NCBI GenBank assembly: GCA_963920665.1 | Contig: OY987263.1 | Coordinates: 20,789,968 to 20,853,967 of the forward strand | DNA: 64,000 nt | Source: Straminergon stramineum | Taxonomy: Eukaryota; Streptophyta; Bryopsida; Hypnales; Calliergonaceae | Reading direction: 5' to 3' | Part shown: one piece after another, positions 31,395-44,343 of the stretch | How the letters are laid out: every line of letters begins with the position of its first letter | Numbering within the stretch: the stretch's first letter is position 1 | The notes under the pieces: generated by a model | Told to the model about the DNA's origin: nothing | Databases searched by the model: none | The model's input: the letters and a program-made list of their open reading frames with translations, nothing else | Program-made: the position numbers and the translations under genes

Positions 31395-34300
31395 GAAAAA
31401 TATATTGTAATTTGTAGGGAAGGCACTATTTATGTAGTCTTAAGATGTAGTTTGAAATACATATTGTTCTCACGTGTAATAATTCATATACATTTATTTA
31501 ATGATTATCATCAATTCCTATGACAAAACAATCAAGAAAAAAGTGACAATAAAAAACACATCAAGTACAAAAGACACAACTAAAAATTAGAAAAAGTCAT
31601 GGCAATAAAAACAAGAATAGTAGTAGTTGAAGAAAACCAAAAAACATTAATAGCCAAAATTTCCACAAAAATGAAATGTGATTTTCAACTTGCCAAAACC
31701 ATTGACTACTAAAAACTAAGTTTATTGATAGTCTAATGCCAAATCTAAACCTCATGTTTGGTACTTTTACTACTTCTACAAATTAGACAGAATGATTAGT
31801 CATTTTCATATTTAATATTTTAAAATTGATAATTTTAAAGTTTTGTACTTTATATTTTTAATATATAACTAGGCAGTTAGGATTTAATTTATGGCATCCC
31901 TTAAATATTTAAGGTAAACCAACCAATGATAGGAAAACCACCCATGACAAACACCTAGGGAATAATCCAATACAATCTTGTATCAACCCATGACATACAC
32001 TTTTCAATAAATGAGATTTTGGCTACTAACATTAGGTTGAGTTAGTGGCCACAATCAATGTCTTCAACAAGATGATGGTGAATTGGTGATGGAGTAATTA
32101 GTGACTACAATATGAATATCCACATTTTTAGTGTAAACTAGGAAGTCATAGCCGTCAAATAATCAAGGTAGTAGCTCTACACTTAGGCTAGTTTGGGGGT
32201 TAACGATGAATTATAGGATCTAGGAGGCTTCAAAAAGATCCATTGCTTGAAAGACACAGTGGACCGATGTTAGGCACCCATTAGAATAGAGGTCACCCCC
32301 CTCCTAAACATAAGAACCCAGTTGTGCTCGTATATTTAGCAAGGGTGGGTAAATATCTGCTTACAAGTACCTTGGAGGCATTGTTGAGATCAATTGAATA
32401 CTTGAACACCACCACTTGATAAAGTTCTTGCCTCACAAATAATGGTGATTAAAATTGAAGAATTGAAATCACAAATTTGCAAATTTCAAAGATTTTGTGA
32501 ATACATTAATTGTTGTGGAATCCAAAATTGCTTCAATTGGACAAATTTTCCAAATCATTTGGTAATAGCCATAGAACATTGAAATCATGAAAGCTCAAAT
32601 CTCACAAAATCATGAAATTGTGGAAGTGCAATGAAGTTTGAAGCCAAAAAAAGCAATCAAAATGACACCTCTCTAATATCACTATGTTGATCCTCTCTAA
32701 TATCACATCTTTTCAATGGCCATTTTCAAACCCTAATGTATTTCTGTAATATCACAAACTTAAGTCTTAATATGCAATATTATAGAGGTAATTGTATTTC
32801 TATAATATCATATAGTTTGGAGATGTGATATTACAGAGGTCACTGTGATTTTAGTAGTATGATTTACAAAGTATGTACAAAAATTTGTATGCCATGAAAC
32901 TTTTGGGAAAAATAAATGTTATAAGGAAAAAGTCATTGGATTTAAAAGGTAAAGACACATTTGTATGTGAAAATAAATGAATTTAAACTCTCACTTTGAA
33001 GGGATGCAAAGAAAGAAAATGAAATCAACCAAGTCCCTTCAAGCTCATTCTGACAACCCTTCAAAGGCCCAAAATTTTCACTAATACAAGGACACATCAC
33101 CAACCAATTAAGTATGTCCTACTAAAATGAAGGAAATGCTTTGTGAAACTCAAATAGCTAGAATGTGAGAAAAACTTGTCATCATGTTGGCTACAATGAA
33201 TGTCATAACTCTAAGATATACGACTTATTTCCGACAATGTTAAGTATTTTAGCATATGTTTGATTGAGTGATGGTAGGGGGAATACTTTTTTTTGGTCAG
33301 AGAATAAAAATAATGAAGATTGCATTGTTTTGTGCTAATTTTTCCATCAAGTTTGGAATTAGTGAAAATTAAGGAATTGTAGATTATAGTCTAATGGTTT
33401 GACATGTTTTCAATTTATAGGCAAACATATTTTTAAGAAGTGAAAAAATAAAATATGTTATTAAAAGGTGGCACTCTATTACTTATCAAATAACAATGAA
33501 GTTGCTAAATCACATCATATTTCCCTCACAAAAATAGGTCATCCTATCCTAAGCAAATAGAGCCATTGTTGGAAACAAGTTGCATACCTTATAGCCAAGT
33601 GTATCTAGGTGACTCTTTAGACCTCGTCCATCCTATATTTGTTAATACAAAAATTAATACCACCAAAACGGCTAAATTAATTCCAACCTAAACAACTAAA
33701 TTTAGGTGATCACTAACTAATCACACATGATAGCATTTATCATTTTGAAACCATAAACCCTTGCTCATGCAAAACCTTCTCCTTGCTTGCATATTGTCTT
33801 CAATCCCAACTGTACTAGGTGGCGATGACATGTCCCAGATGTGAGGCAATGCATTGCATTGCAAGTTGAAGCTTGATGTTGCAACAATTTGGGACTCCTT
33901 AGAAATTGCCTTAAATATTCACTAGCTACAAGTACCATACTACAAGGGATTGGCATTAAGGCTTTGAACATGTAAGCGCTTTATCCTCATCCTTAGTATA
34001 AAATGTATACAATTGGGTTCTTGTTTTTGTTGTAGTTGAATTCCTAATAGGTGTCTCGTACGCTTTCTAATTATACTTTCTAAGCAATGAATAGATTATT
34101 GTTTTTCCTACTTCTTAGTTGGCCTAAGTATAATTTCTAAACAAGTCAATTGAAAGTTAGTAATATTGGTTGGTTTTGGCTCATGTAAGTCAAAACTAAA
34201 GATCAACAAGAGTTAGTCAAATCCAAATGCTATCTAGCCCAAGTTGTAGGTCTTTTTATATCTTTTCTAGAATAAGAAAGTTTATTATGAATGGATTTTT

Positions 34301-36170
34301 TCCTAGAAATTATCCTTGGATGAAGTTGAACTTTTAATCTAAACTACAAAACTTCATCCGTTGTTTTCTATCAATCTATCTAAGCAAACTCACTTTGTTT
34401 TTTTGGATTCAGTTTAGGGTTAAAATTTTGTCCTAATTTATGAATTTGACTAGATTTGACTGAATATTGATGACTTTCATCCAAATTTGTTGTAAACTAA
34501 GTCAAAACTTCATCCTTAGCGATCTCCTTCAATATTGGACTATTTCCTAAGTTTAAATTAATTTTAGAATCTTTAGAATATTTCATAAATGATTCTATTT
34601 TTATCTTGTTCCTTGATTGTCTTTAAAGATTTAGTCTACTTTTTCTATTTGTTACTTGCTACTTTGGACTTCTATTTCTATTTATTATTTTAAAGTTTGA
34701 AATATTATTAGTTTGAAGATCCTAAAATTAAATTTTATAAAAAGATAAAACTCTTAGACTTTTGACTTTCCTAGAGAAAGTTATTCACGGAATCACGGAT
34801 GAAGTTTGATTGCTAATCGGTGCTTTAAACTTTATCCACTAATTGTTTTTACTCAATTTTCCAAAATAACTTTTAATTTTAGTTTTGATTTTGAATTCTA
34901 TTATAAATTATAATTTTCCTTTTCAGATTCCTCTAGATGACTTTTCTAAGTTTTCATTCATTCTTACTATTAGTTTTCATCCACCGGTAACTTCTTGAGT
35001 TTTAATCTATTTTCAACATTCAATATGTTTTTGAAAAGATTCAAAAATTAACGAATAGATTCTAAATTCAAAGTTTGTATTTAATAACTTCCTAATGGTC
35101 TAAATTGACTCTTTAATTGTTAAGTTGTTATTCTAATTCTAATTTAATGTTCCTATGAAATAGAATGAATGGAGAAAAAGAAATTGGAACACGTACTTTG
35201 AATTTGTTGATGCAATAGTTCCATCCTTATGGATCATGATTGTAATCTCGTCGTAGTATCTATCAACTTTCATCTTGTATTTCTCTGTATTTGAGTTTAA
35301 TGTTTAATAGAAGGGTACAATAAAATAAAGGAGTCTATAACTCCATTTTTCTTCTACAACTTTGTTTCTTTCTCTACGTCTTTGTTTCTAATTTTCTCTT
35401 TTCTCTTGAGATACTTGTAGACTCAAAGGGCCCTGTACTAATTCTTAGACCCCTAACTAGATTTTAGGGACCAATTGGATCACTAAAAAATAATAGAACA
35501 AGACTTAGAGGTATTTTTGGCTTTTCTTAGAAAGAACTCACACAAGGAACAAAAATACTTTACCAAGTTAGTCACAAGGGTGAAACTTTGTTGTTTGGGA
35601 GGAAAATGAAATAAAAAGAAATAAAATGGTTAATACAAAACAAAAATTAGTCGTTTAATGGGGGACTCCAAAACCAAAAATCAAACACTTCTATCAATGA
35701 ATAATTGTGGATTTGAAAGAATTGCGACAAACAGTTCTTTCCAAATGACTAACAATGGACCAACCACATATGAAAATATGAAAATTGTTAAAAATAAAAA
35801 ACAAAGGCACAATGAAAGTAGACAAGATAAACTCAAAGGGACCCTTGCTTCCTTCAATGCAATCTCAAGACTCAAAGAAAGAGCAAATTGGCTCCAAAAT
35901 GAAAGTAGATAAGATAAGCTCAAAGAAAGAGCAAATAAGGCAAAGTAGACAAGAAATTTTACTAGATTGCCAAATTCTTAAACAAAATGCCAGTGAGCAT
36001 GGAAACAACAAAATGAAAAGGGGTGCAAAGTGAGAGGAAGGAGCATCCTTTTATACTTTTCCAAGGCCCCTCCTCTTCTCAAATTACCTAAAGCCAATCT
36101 AGAATTAAATGGAGTTTTACAATTTTCCATGGATTTGACTAGCTTGTATTGTACAAAAGATTTGTGAAGG
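31395..36170. other. AT-rich gene desert, central part
   Basis: No supported gene apart from the foldback element at 32.7 kb. Long T-rich stretches (34.0-35.4 kb) and short ORFs such as 33765-33971 and 35658-35912 without recognisable domains. A ~55-bp direct duplication (CAAAGAAAGAGCAAAT units) occurs near 35870-35945. Confidence 0.45.
32667..32850. repeat. Foldback/MITE-like element with TAATATCAC inverted repeats
   Basis: CCTCTCTAATATCACATCT near 32693-32712 pairs with AGATGTGATATTACAGAGG near 32820-32840. Further TCTAATATCAC, TGTAATATCAC and ATAATATCAT motifs lie between, and there is an outer CACCTCTCTAATATCAC at 32668. No coding frame and no clear target duplication seen. Confidence 0.5.
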
Positions 36171-36174
36171 TAAG

Positions 36175-36560
36175 AAGAAAATACTTTTTGACTTTTGGGG
36201 AGCATTGCAAGCTCCCAGTATATTGGTCAACATGTCAAATGCTTTTAGATTTTGCCTAAATTTGATGTAGTCACTGATTGTCATACTTTTGGTGTTAGAA
36301 TGCTTTGAAACTTGTTGGGGCGCTTTATTAATACTAAATAACCTATTCCAATTTTTAGTGTGATTTTACGCCCACCTAGGTAATTTCTATGAATTTTCCA
36401 TTATGAATAAACATGATTGACTTCCCATGGAGTAATCTTCTACATTTCGGAAATTTCAAAATTTTTAGAATAATTTCTAGGAAGCTTCCAAATACTAAGT
36501 GCAAGCTTGATTTTTTAATTTGCACTATTCATACTTAGGTCAAAATTAATTATCTTTTGT
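36175..36560 (+). repeat. Segmental repeat (diverged partner at 38425-38800)
   Basis: Shares in order TTGGTCAACA/CCGGTCAACACC, GTTAGAATGC/GTTGGAATGCC, TATTCCAATTTTTAGTG, CCTAGGTAATTTCTA, GAATTTTCCATTA, CATCTTCTACA/TAATCTTCTACA and AAGTGCAAGCTT/AGAGCAAGTTT with 38425-38800. Direct orientation, about 2.2 kb apart, heavily diverged. Confidence 0.6.
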
Positions 36561-36599
36561 TTAATTCTTTTGAAGGGGTATCATTTGAATAGAAGGGAA

Positions 36600-37345
36600 T
36601 CTAGACTTGGAAGTAAAGTAGTGTCGAGCTACCTTAAAATTGTAGAGAAGGAACTTTGACTAGCTATAAAAATCATACAATAAAAATTTTAGACTTCCAA
36701 ATTCGAGATTTTATAGAAACTTGTATTAGCTTTACAAGAAAATAGTACAATCTGAATATGGATTTTAGAAATAAAATATGTAGGCTTGGAAGTAAAGTAG
36801 TGATGACTTACTATTAAATTGAAGAGAAGGAACTTTGACAGGCATTTAAAGTTAGAAAATAAAAATTTTGACTAAAAATTTAAAGGATTTATAAATAAAA
36901 ATTTGTCTTATATTTCAAAATTTTGGATTTAATAAGTGAAATATATGAGCTTGGAAGTAAAATAGTGTCAAGTTGGCATTGAATTGAGAATAGGAAATTT
37001 CTCTAGCTATAAAAGTTAGACTTCAAGAGGTTTTGACTTGAAATTTGAAAGCTTATGAAAATACAAGTATAATACATGTGCTTTGTATTCATACTCAAAT
37101 AGTGACACAATCTTAGCTTAGATTTTGGATATGAATTTGAAATCTATGTTATATTTTTGAAATTAAAGCTATCACATACTTAGTTTGAAGTTTGGAAGTG
37201 AAATATATAGGCTTGAAAATAAAGGAGTATTGAGCTACCATTGAATTTAGGAGAGGGAACTTCCATTAGCTACAACAATTGAATAGTAAGAGGTTTTGAC
37301 CTAAAATTTAGAGAATTTAGATAAATTTGTATTAGATTTTTGAAA
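36600..37345. repeat. Diverged tandem repeat, four copies of a ~170-260 bp unit
   Basis: Each copy has AGGCTTGGAAGTAAAGTAGT or a variant (near 36606, 36784, 36950 and 37212), then TTGAATT(T/G)...GAGAAGGAACTT(T/C)..., a TAGCTATAAAAAT-like block and TTTTGACT(T/A)...AAATTT. Spacing 178, 166 and about 262 bp. No coding frame. Confidence 0.7.
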
Positions 37346-37499
37346 AGCTATCACACTCTTAATTTTGGGTTTTGAAGCAACTATGGCACTCATTTGAGTA
37401 TTGAATACAACTTCAAAAGAATATATGTGTTATACAACTCAAACAACTTCTATACAAATTTATGATATTTTATTTGACTTATATGACCTTTTATGAGGT

Positions 37500-37700
37500 A
37501 TATGCAAATATAAATACAACTTGATGTATCATATGAAGTATAATGAAGTATGATTACAACTTGATATATTGTACAAGATATATATGAGTATATATACGAA
37601 TCATATATAATTATATATTATACTTGTATAATTATATTTTGTTCTTAATGTATCAAATGAGTATTGGCATATATTTATCTATACATATTTTATACAAAGT
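37500..37700. repeat. TATA-rich low-complexity tract
   Basis: Runs of TATATA/TATAAT with few other bases, for example near 37570-37625 (ATATATGAGTATATATACGA). Simple AT-rich DNA with no other signal. Confidence 0.6.
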
Positions 37701-38424
37701 AATGGACACATGTATGTAAAGTACCTTCATTGTATTTTATTTTTTATTTGCTTATGGAATCCTTCATGTCTTGGGCCAAATCTAGTTGTAGCTGGAACCC
37801 CGATGTTTTTCCAAGGCAAACTCTCTCTATTTGTCACCTTGATTATCTCAAGCAATTGTAAGTCTACCCACAATATAATCCAAGCAAAATGTATAAACTT
37901 CCTAGGTTTTTTTAATCAATGAACTAAACTAGCAAGGGAACTAAATAAAATCTAGATGAATATAATATAAGGACTAGACCACCTAGGTTTGTAAAAAGGC
38001 TTAATCCAAAGTACTATGACTTAAATGGTAAACTTGTTTTCTTAATGAACTAACAAAGTAAACACCTCATGCATAAATTCAAAGCTTTTCCCGTTTTCTT
38101 TCTTTTGTTGTTTTCTATAGTAGGTTCAATTGCTAACTATTGTTGACTATTTAATAAAAGTCAAATTTATTATTGGACTATTTTATAACTTTTGAAGAAA
38201 AACTCCAAATGATAAATAGATTGCACCATTGACTTCAAAAGTTCCCAATTAATTTTGAGACCCTCTATTTCCTACTCCCATGTCAATTGGACTTCAGGAC
38301 TTGCAAAATTTAGCAATGAAATTGTCAAGGCAAAGAAATGTAAATATATCAGATGCTAAAATTTGTACTTTTCAAAGGTTTTGACTTGCTTAGAGTGTTT
38401 AGAGGGGTTGTAGGAATAAAGGTG

Positions 38425-38800
38425 GACTATTTTTTGGCTATCACAAGCCTTTGGAATGCCGGTCAACACCTTGAATTGGTTTCAAATTCAGTGAAAATTG
38501 ATAGAGCCACCAATTTATATGCTTGATAGTGTTGGAATGCCTTAATTTTTTTTGATGTACATTATTAACTATCACAAAGTATTCTATTCTAATTTTTAGT
38601 GAAATTTTATTGCAACCTAGGTAATTTCTAAGAATTTTCCATTACTAATTAAAGCAAGTGACTTTTCCAAAAGTCATCTTCTACAATAAAAACAAATCCA
38701 ATTTCTTTTTGGATAACCTCTAAAAAGGTTCTAAACATTTAGAGCAAGTTTATGTTCTTACTTTTCACTTTTTATAAAAAAAAATGATTGAATTATCTCT
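38425..38800 (+). repeat. Segmental repeat (partner of 36175-36560)
   Basis: Second, diverged copy of the segment at 36.2-36.6 kb, recognised by TTTTTAGTGAAATTTTA, CCTAGGTAATTTCTAAGAAT, TTTTCCATTA and the CATCTTCTACA block in the same order. Confidence 0.6.
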
Positions 38801-41800
38801 TTTTAATTCCAATGAATGTGGAATTTTTTGATTGGAAGTGAATTTTAGCAAATCAATTGCAATGTTGAGGGTACCTTGAGAGTTTGTAAGTAGTGGGTTG
38901 CATTTAGTGTACATTGTTTTTTGTTGTTATTGATTTATGAAAAAGGCAAATTTGAAGTCAAGGAGTTTCACAATTGTGAATAATTCAAGTGTTGAATTAA
39001 AACAAGAATTTGGATGTGATATTCTATCAAGATGGTCTATTATGACACCAAGTTCCAAATCTACATCATTTATGAAAATCGAGATATGAGGTGTAAAAGT
39101 AAAAGGGTCTAGAATCTAAGGCACTTAAGAGGGATTCTTGAAGAGCTTAGATCTTATTGCATATTAATGATCTAGTTATGGAATTTAGAAGGATCTTTCT
39201 ACACTTATCTTCTATATTGTATCAAAATTTTGGTTCCAATGGACTATGGATATATAATTTATAATCAAAATTGGAACCAAGGTTTGAAGCTTTGATTGTT
39301 TTAAGAAATTAGAAGTGGCAAAACATTTGTCACAATTGGACAATACTTTAGATAGGATTAAAAATTGGTATGCAAGATTTTAACAAGTTAGTCAACTTAT
39401 TAGAAAATTTTTAAATGATTCATTTGAAAGTGATTGTCCATGAACTATACTACATCAAAGTTGACTATATCAATCTTTAAGCTACCTTGGAAATTATAGG
39501 CTTGGCATTTGAGTAAGAAAGAATTTGCAGATAAGGTTAGGATTATTTAGGAGTTAAAGATATGAGGGACTTATGAGCAAGATATTTCTAGAACAAATTC
39601 CCCATGCTATTCTAGATCCAATCCACAAACATTGTGATTTGGTTGGAAACGGAGCCCTAGAATTGGATATTACTAGTAGTGTGTGGACAGAAGCAGAGCC
39701 TGACTTTTGTTATGAATCTTTGAAGAGTGTTATCTAAATGTACAAAACAACCAATAGACCCCCTTCCTTGAAAACAACAACTAAATAACAAATATTATTT
39801 CAATGTTGGGATTTGTTTTATGGGCATTTCTAAGGTATAGTGCACTAAATTTTATATTGCAATGCACTACTTTATAGTGTCTCTCAGAATTTTGAATTTA
39901 CAAAATTTCAAAACATCACTTAGTAAATCAAGTGATTTATTATTTTGTAAGAATATATAGATAGAACATCATAATTATCATTTATTTGAGAAATGTGAAA
40001 TTATTGTTGTTTGGTTAAGATATTGTTAAATGAGAGATTTCAAAATTCTATAACGTCAAGATAATTTTTTTGAAACTAAAATTCAACCTTCTCTTTTAGT
40101 ATATATAAATCTAAAACTTGTCCCCTTGACTTTTGTAAAAATTCAATAAATATATTTTTACTAGTTTACATATCAAAATTCTATCAAAAGTGACAAGAGT
40201 ACACATTGGTGCAAAAGAGTGTACAGAGAGCTTGTTTAGGAACTAGTAGACAATAGCTTGCAACCACCTTTATTCAAATAAAATGGCCACAACATCAAGG
40301 CCTTAAACAATCACCTTTTAAGATGATTTTATATTTAAAAAGTAAAAATGCCTATGGTAGTCACTAACTCACTCCATCACTAATGTCACTCAAGACTTTG
40401 ATGGTGGCAACTATTTATCCTATAATTGTGGATCAAATATCAATTATTCAAAAATGATGACTTTAGGTTGAATGCATGATTGTAATGGATCCATCTCTAG
40501 CTTTGGCAACGCATAAAGTGCTTAGAATGGGCCTTCCAATAGCATACTATTAATAATAAGATTTTTTTGTAGTATTTTGCATTCTTGTAATAGAGCTAAA
40601 AACCTTAACAATGAAGAGATATTTCTAATATTCATAATCCCTAAAGGTCAATTGTATACTAAATTTACATGTATGTAGACCCATCTATAACTTTGCATTC
40701 ATGTGGTTTTAATTTATTAATTCATAGATTTTTATATGCAAGCCAAAATACATTGTTAGAAATGGATTAATTAGGACTTTAGGGACATTAACTTGTTTCA
40801 CTTTACAAAGACAAGCTCTATTGCCATATTATCAAACACGACTTCTAAATTTAATTTAGCATTTTCATATTTTAAAAACAATGGGAAAAAATTCTATGAT
40901 TATAATTTTCACAAAGAATATAGTGAAAAAATTTAGATTTCTTATAATAAAAATTTGAAAAAATATGAGGTATTTATAAAAGTGAATTTCAAAACATTTT
41001 AGATTTTGATACATAGAGCTTGCAATTTCAATAATTCATTGGATTTTTATAATTTTTAAAGATTTTATAGTCTTGTAAAATAAGACTTGTAGTTTAGATC
41101 AAATACAAAATATAGATATTTGAAAATCAACAATAGAATTTGACCAAGGTGCCTTTCTTTTGGTTGTCAAGATTTTTAATCTTTAAACAATAGGTCAAAT
41201 ATATTGGGCTTGGTTTCAAAAATGTTTTTGGCAAATAGTAGCTTTAGGGTTTTTTTGAAAGTGTTTCAATCTAAGAAATCCACTTCTACAATGAATAAGA
41301 CTCGCCAAACATGGCATGTAGGGGGCAAAGTCAAAACCCTATGTTCATTGATGAATTTTACATGCCTTAAATGCACAAGCCTTGGAGAAGGAACAAAGCC
41401 CATGTCCTCTTCATTGATCGATTATATGTGCCCTAAATTTACAAGTCTTGGAGAAGAAACAAGACCCATGCCTTGCTCTAAGGAAATTTTTTATTTTCCC
41501 TTGGACTGCCTAATGGGTCAAGAAATATTGCTTCAAAATTATTTTTCATTTGGCAAAGGAGAAGAAAAGAAGATTTGATTTGATCTATTTGGATGAAAAT
41601 GATGTGTAACAATATGTTGTCTAGTCTCAATCCAAAAATTATCAATCAAAATGATGGATGTGGAAAACCTCTTTTTTCCAAAATAATTGAACAATCACAA
41701 CAAATATAAGTTGTTGGATGTCAAAAGATTGGAAATCTTGCTTGTGAAGTGTGAACCTTGATTGGATTTTTTTGAATTAAGAAATGAGTCAAGGTTGGTT

Positions 41801-44065
41801 GGAGCTCTTTTCCAAAATGTTTTGAGGTGTTTTTCTAATGATGGATTTAGAACTTTGGAGGGTCCAAGGTAGATTTTACTATAATTTTTTATATTTGAAA
41901 AACCATCAAACATGTTTTTATATTGTAACTCTTATAAGTTTTAGTTGGTGATATTGCATTTGTTGAATGCAATTTAAAAAAATAAATTCTACCAAACATT
42001 TCCATTTTTTATTTATTAATTCTTCAATTAAAATTATGATCTCCAAAACTTTAATTTGAATTTTCAAATGTAATGTCACCTATATGGATGGAAAAAAAAA
42101 GAATTTGTTCCTCAATTAGTACTTGGAGTCTTGGATATTCAAGATCATGGTAAATAATTGAAGTTTGATTTGATTTTTAATATTGTATATAATGGCAAGA
42201 AAAAGAATCTATGGTTACATTTTCATGTTGTTCATATTTTTATTTGTTTAATCAAAATATAGATTTTCAACAATTCTTTGACCCAACAATCAACAAAATT
42301 TTAGAAATTATTCATGGTTAGGTTTTGATTTATTTGAGAATTTACACCATTGTCTAATATTGTTCATTATTAATTTTACCATTTAAAATATAATTAAATA
42401 GCTATGGTGAAATAATGAAATATTGGCTAATATTGTTATGCTTGAAGGTAAAAAGGACTAAGGAGACCATTATAGCATTTGAAAAACTAACTATAAAATA
42501 AATGAAAAAATATATTTTTTTGTAAAACCCTCTAAACATTGTAAATCAAGTTATATTATAGGATCAAAGTATTGATTTTTTCTCCAAAGATTATGTTCAA
42601 AGATCAGTAATGGAAAATTTTAGTAAAATAAATACCTCATTGTTTAAATTATTAAGAGTAAGGAATGCATTTGGAAAAATTAAACAAAAAGAAATTATTT
42701 TCAAATTCTGGACTTTTTAACTTTTGGATTCAAATTACAAAGTGAGTTATACAAAATCAATAACTTAAGCTAATTCACATGTATGATATATTCAAGGTCT
42801 ATCTTTTTATAGAATAAATTTATTTACTTATGTTAGTCAAGCCAATTTAATCATAATTTGATCACAAAAATTGTATTTTTTGCACATATTTTTGCGATTA
42901 TAATAAATTTGAATTCAAGATTAGCTGAAAATTTTGTATGCAAAGTGAATAATTATAGGAACATTTTTATAAATTATCGTCATAAAAAAGATCTATAACC
43001 ATTAACTAGAATCATTGTTAATTTTGGGTTGTATTGTGCCATGTAAGAAGTTCAAGTCATCCTCTATGGTGGTTAAAACTTACAAGTAAATAACTTACAA
43101 GTAATTTATTTTTCAATTATTTTTCAGGCAAATGCCCTCATAATTGTGACTAAAAGTAATTGAATAATTCTTCTATTAAATATAAATTAGTTTAATTGGA
43201 TTTATTTGGCAAGCAAAAGAAAATTTCAACTCAAATTAGCATGAAGTATTTGGACAATGTATAAATAAAATTTGAATTTTCAAAGTATTGCTTAAACTTA
43301 GAAGTAAAGAGTTTTGATTATATTTATCTTGCATATTGAACATCTACTTTTAGTTTAGGTAAGTGGTTCAAAATACTATATAAAATTTCTACTTTGGATA
43401 ATCATAATTACAAATGGATGTACTTTAAACTGTAGGTAGATCCAAAATTGCCCTCGATCTCTCTAATTCAAGTTCTACACCATAGTTCAAATATTAATTG
43501 GACCTTGTTGGATTCTTATTTTATAGAAATTGCGAATCGTTGGCATCATGACACTTTCACTTGTGGAATTAGGGTTGAAGGTGTTAGAATTGGGTTGAAA
43601 GGTCATTGTTTTTTTGAATTCAATGAAGACCACTACGCGGTTTCAACTTTCAACTCATGTACGTTAAAAGCCGTTCATTCATTATTCCACGCGCTTGAGT
43701 GAGTGACACTTTTGGAGTACTATTGCAACTGTTGCAACCGTATAGAGGATTAAGAGAGCTACATAAGAAACAAAATGAATGAGAATTGTCCCCTTGGAGA
43801 CAACAAGAAGAAGAAGCTACATGTATATATTTGCTTTCACCACCACCTTTATTTTAATAAAAAGTAATTTGATCAAAACGCATTCGAAAAACTCTTTGAT
43901 TTTGCATTCTACTTCATACAAAAATTGTTAATCCAATAAACCAATCTAAATCTACTTGAGTAGTTAAAAATAGTTGGTCTCCACTAGGTGTTCTTTTTTC
44001 ATTTTTTTTTCAAAGCAGAAAGTGATAAATTGATAATCATTGGAAGGATGGATCTATACACATCT
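38800..44065. other. AT-rich gene desert, right part
   Basis: No supported gene. Frame 41204-41578 (124 codons) holds two tandem 66-bp copies (41341-41472) and is otherwise unrecognised. Frame 43448-43702 (84 codons) contains NRWHHDTFTCGI, faintly like plant-mobile-domain transposon relics. The rest is AT-rich sequence with dense stops. Confidence 0.45.
43448..43702 (+). pseudogene. Possible plant-mobile-domain/transposon relic
   Basis: 84-codon open frame, richer in GC than its surroundings. The stretch LLDSYFIEIANRWHHDTFTCGIRV, roughly residues 20-45, is reminiscent of the R-W-x-(P/H)-(E/D)-T-x-(T/S)-(F/C) core of plant mobile domain proteins, but the match is short and from memory. The frame ends after HALE with nothing alike downstream. 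Low confidence. Confidence 0.2.
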
Positions 44066-44200
44066 AGGGAAATGGATGAAACTTGAAATACATAGATGGA
44101 ATTTTATTTCTTCATCCAAAACAATGTACATTGACTACAATCATCCAAAATAGAGCAATATTGTCCCAAGATTTGATAGCAAACTAGCGATTTCATCAAA
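44066..44200 (+). repeat. Dispersed repeat (partner of 20525-20655)
   Basis: Shares GGATGAAACTTGAAA, ACATAGATGGAA, TTCATCCAAAACAATGTACA and AGAGCAATATTGTCCCAAGA with the copy beside the MO25 upstream region. It lies just outside the GC-richer GMI1 territory. Confidence 0.55.
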
Positions 44201-44298
44201 TCACCAAAAAGCAAGATATTTCGCGAAATACTCCCTTTAAGAAAATTCATTATTGTATAGCAAAAATTTGCTCAAGAAAACCCCACCTGCTACCCAAA

Positions 44299-44343
44299 CT
44301 GCCCATCTGCCCCAATTGCCTGGCCAATCAGGCAGATGGGCAG
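44299..44343. repeat. Perfect 13-bp inverted repeat (hairpin) at the edge of the GMI1 region
   Basis: CTGCCCATCTGCC (44299-44311) and GGCAGATGGGCAG (44331-44343) are exact reverse complements around a 19-nt loop that carries CCAATTG and GGCCAATC. It marks the change from AT-rich desert to GC-richer genic sequence about 2.8 kb upstream of the GMI1 start codon. It may be promoter-linked or a foldback remnant. Confidence 0.7.
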
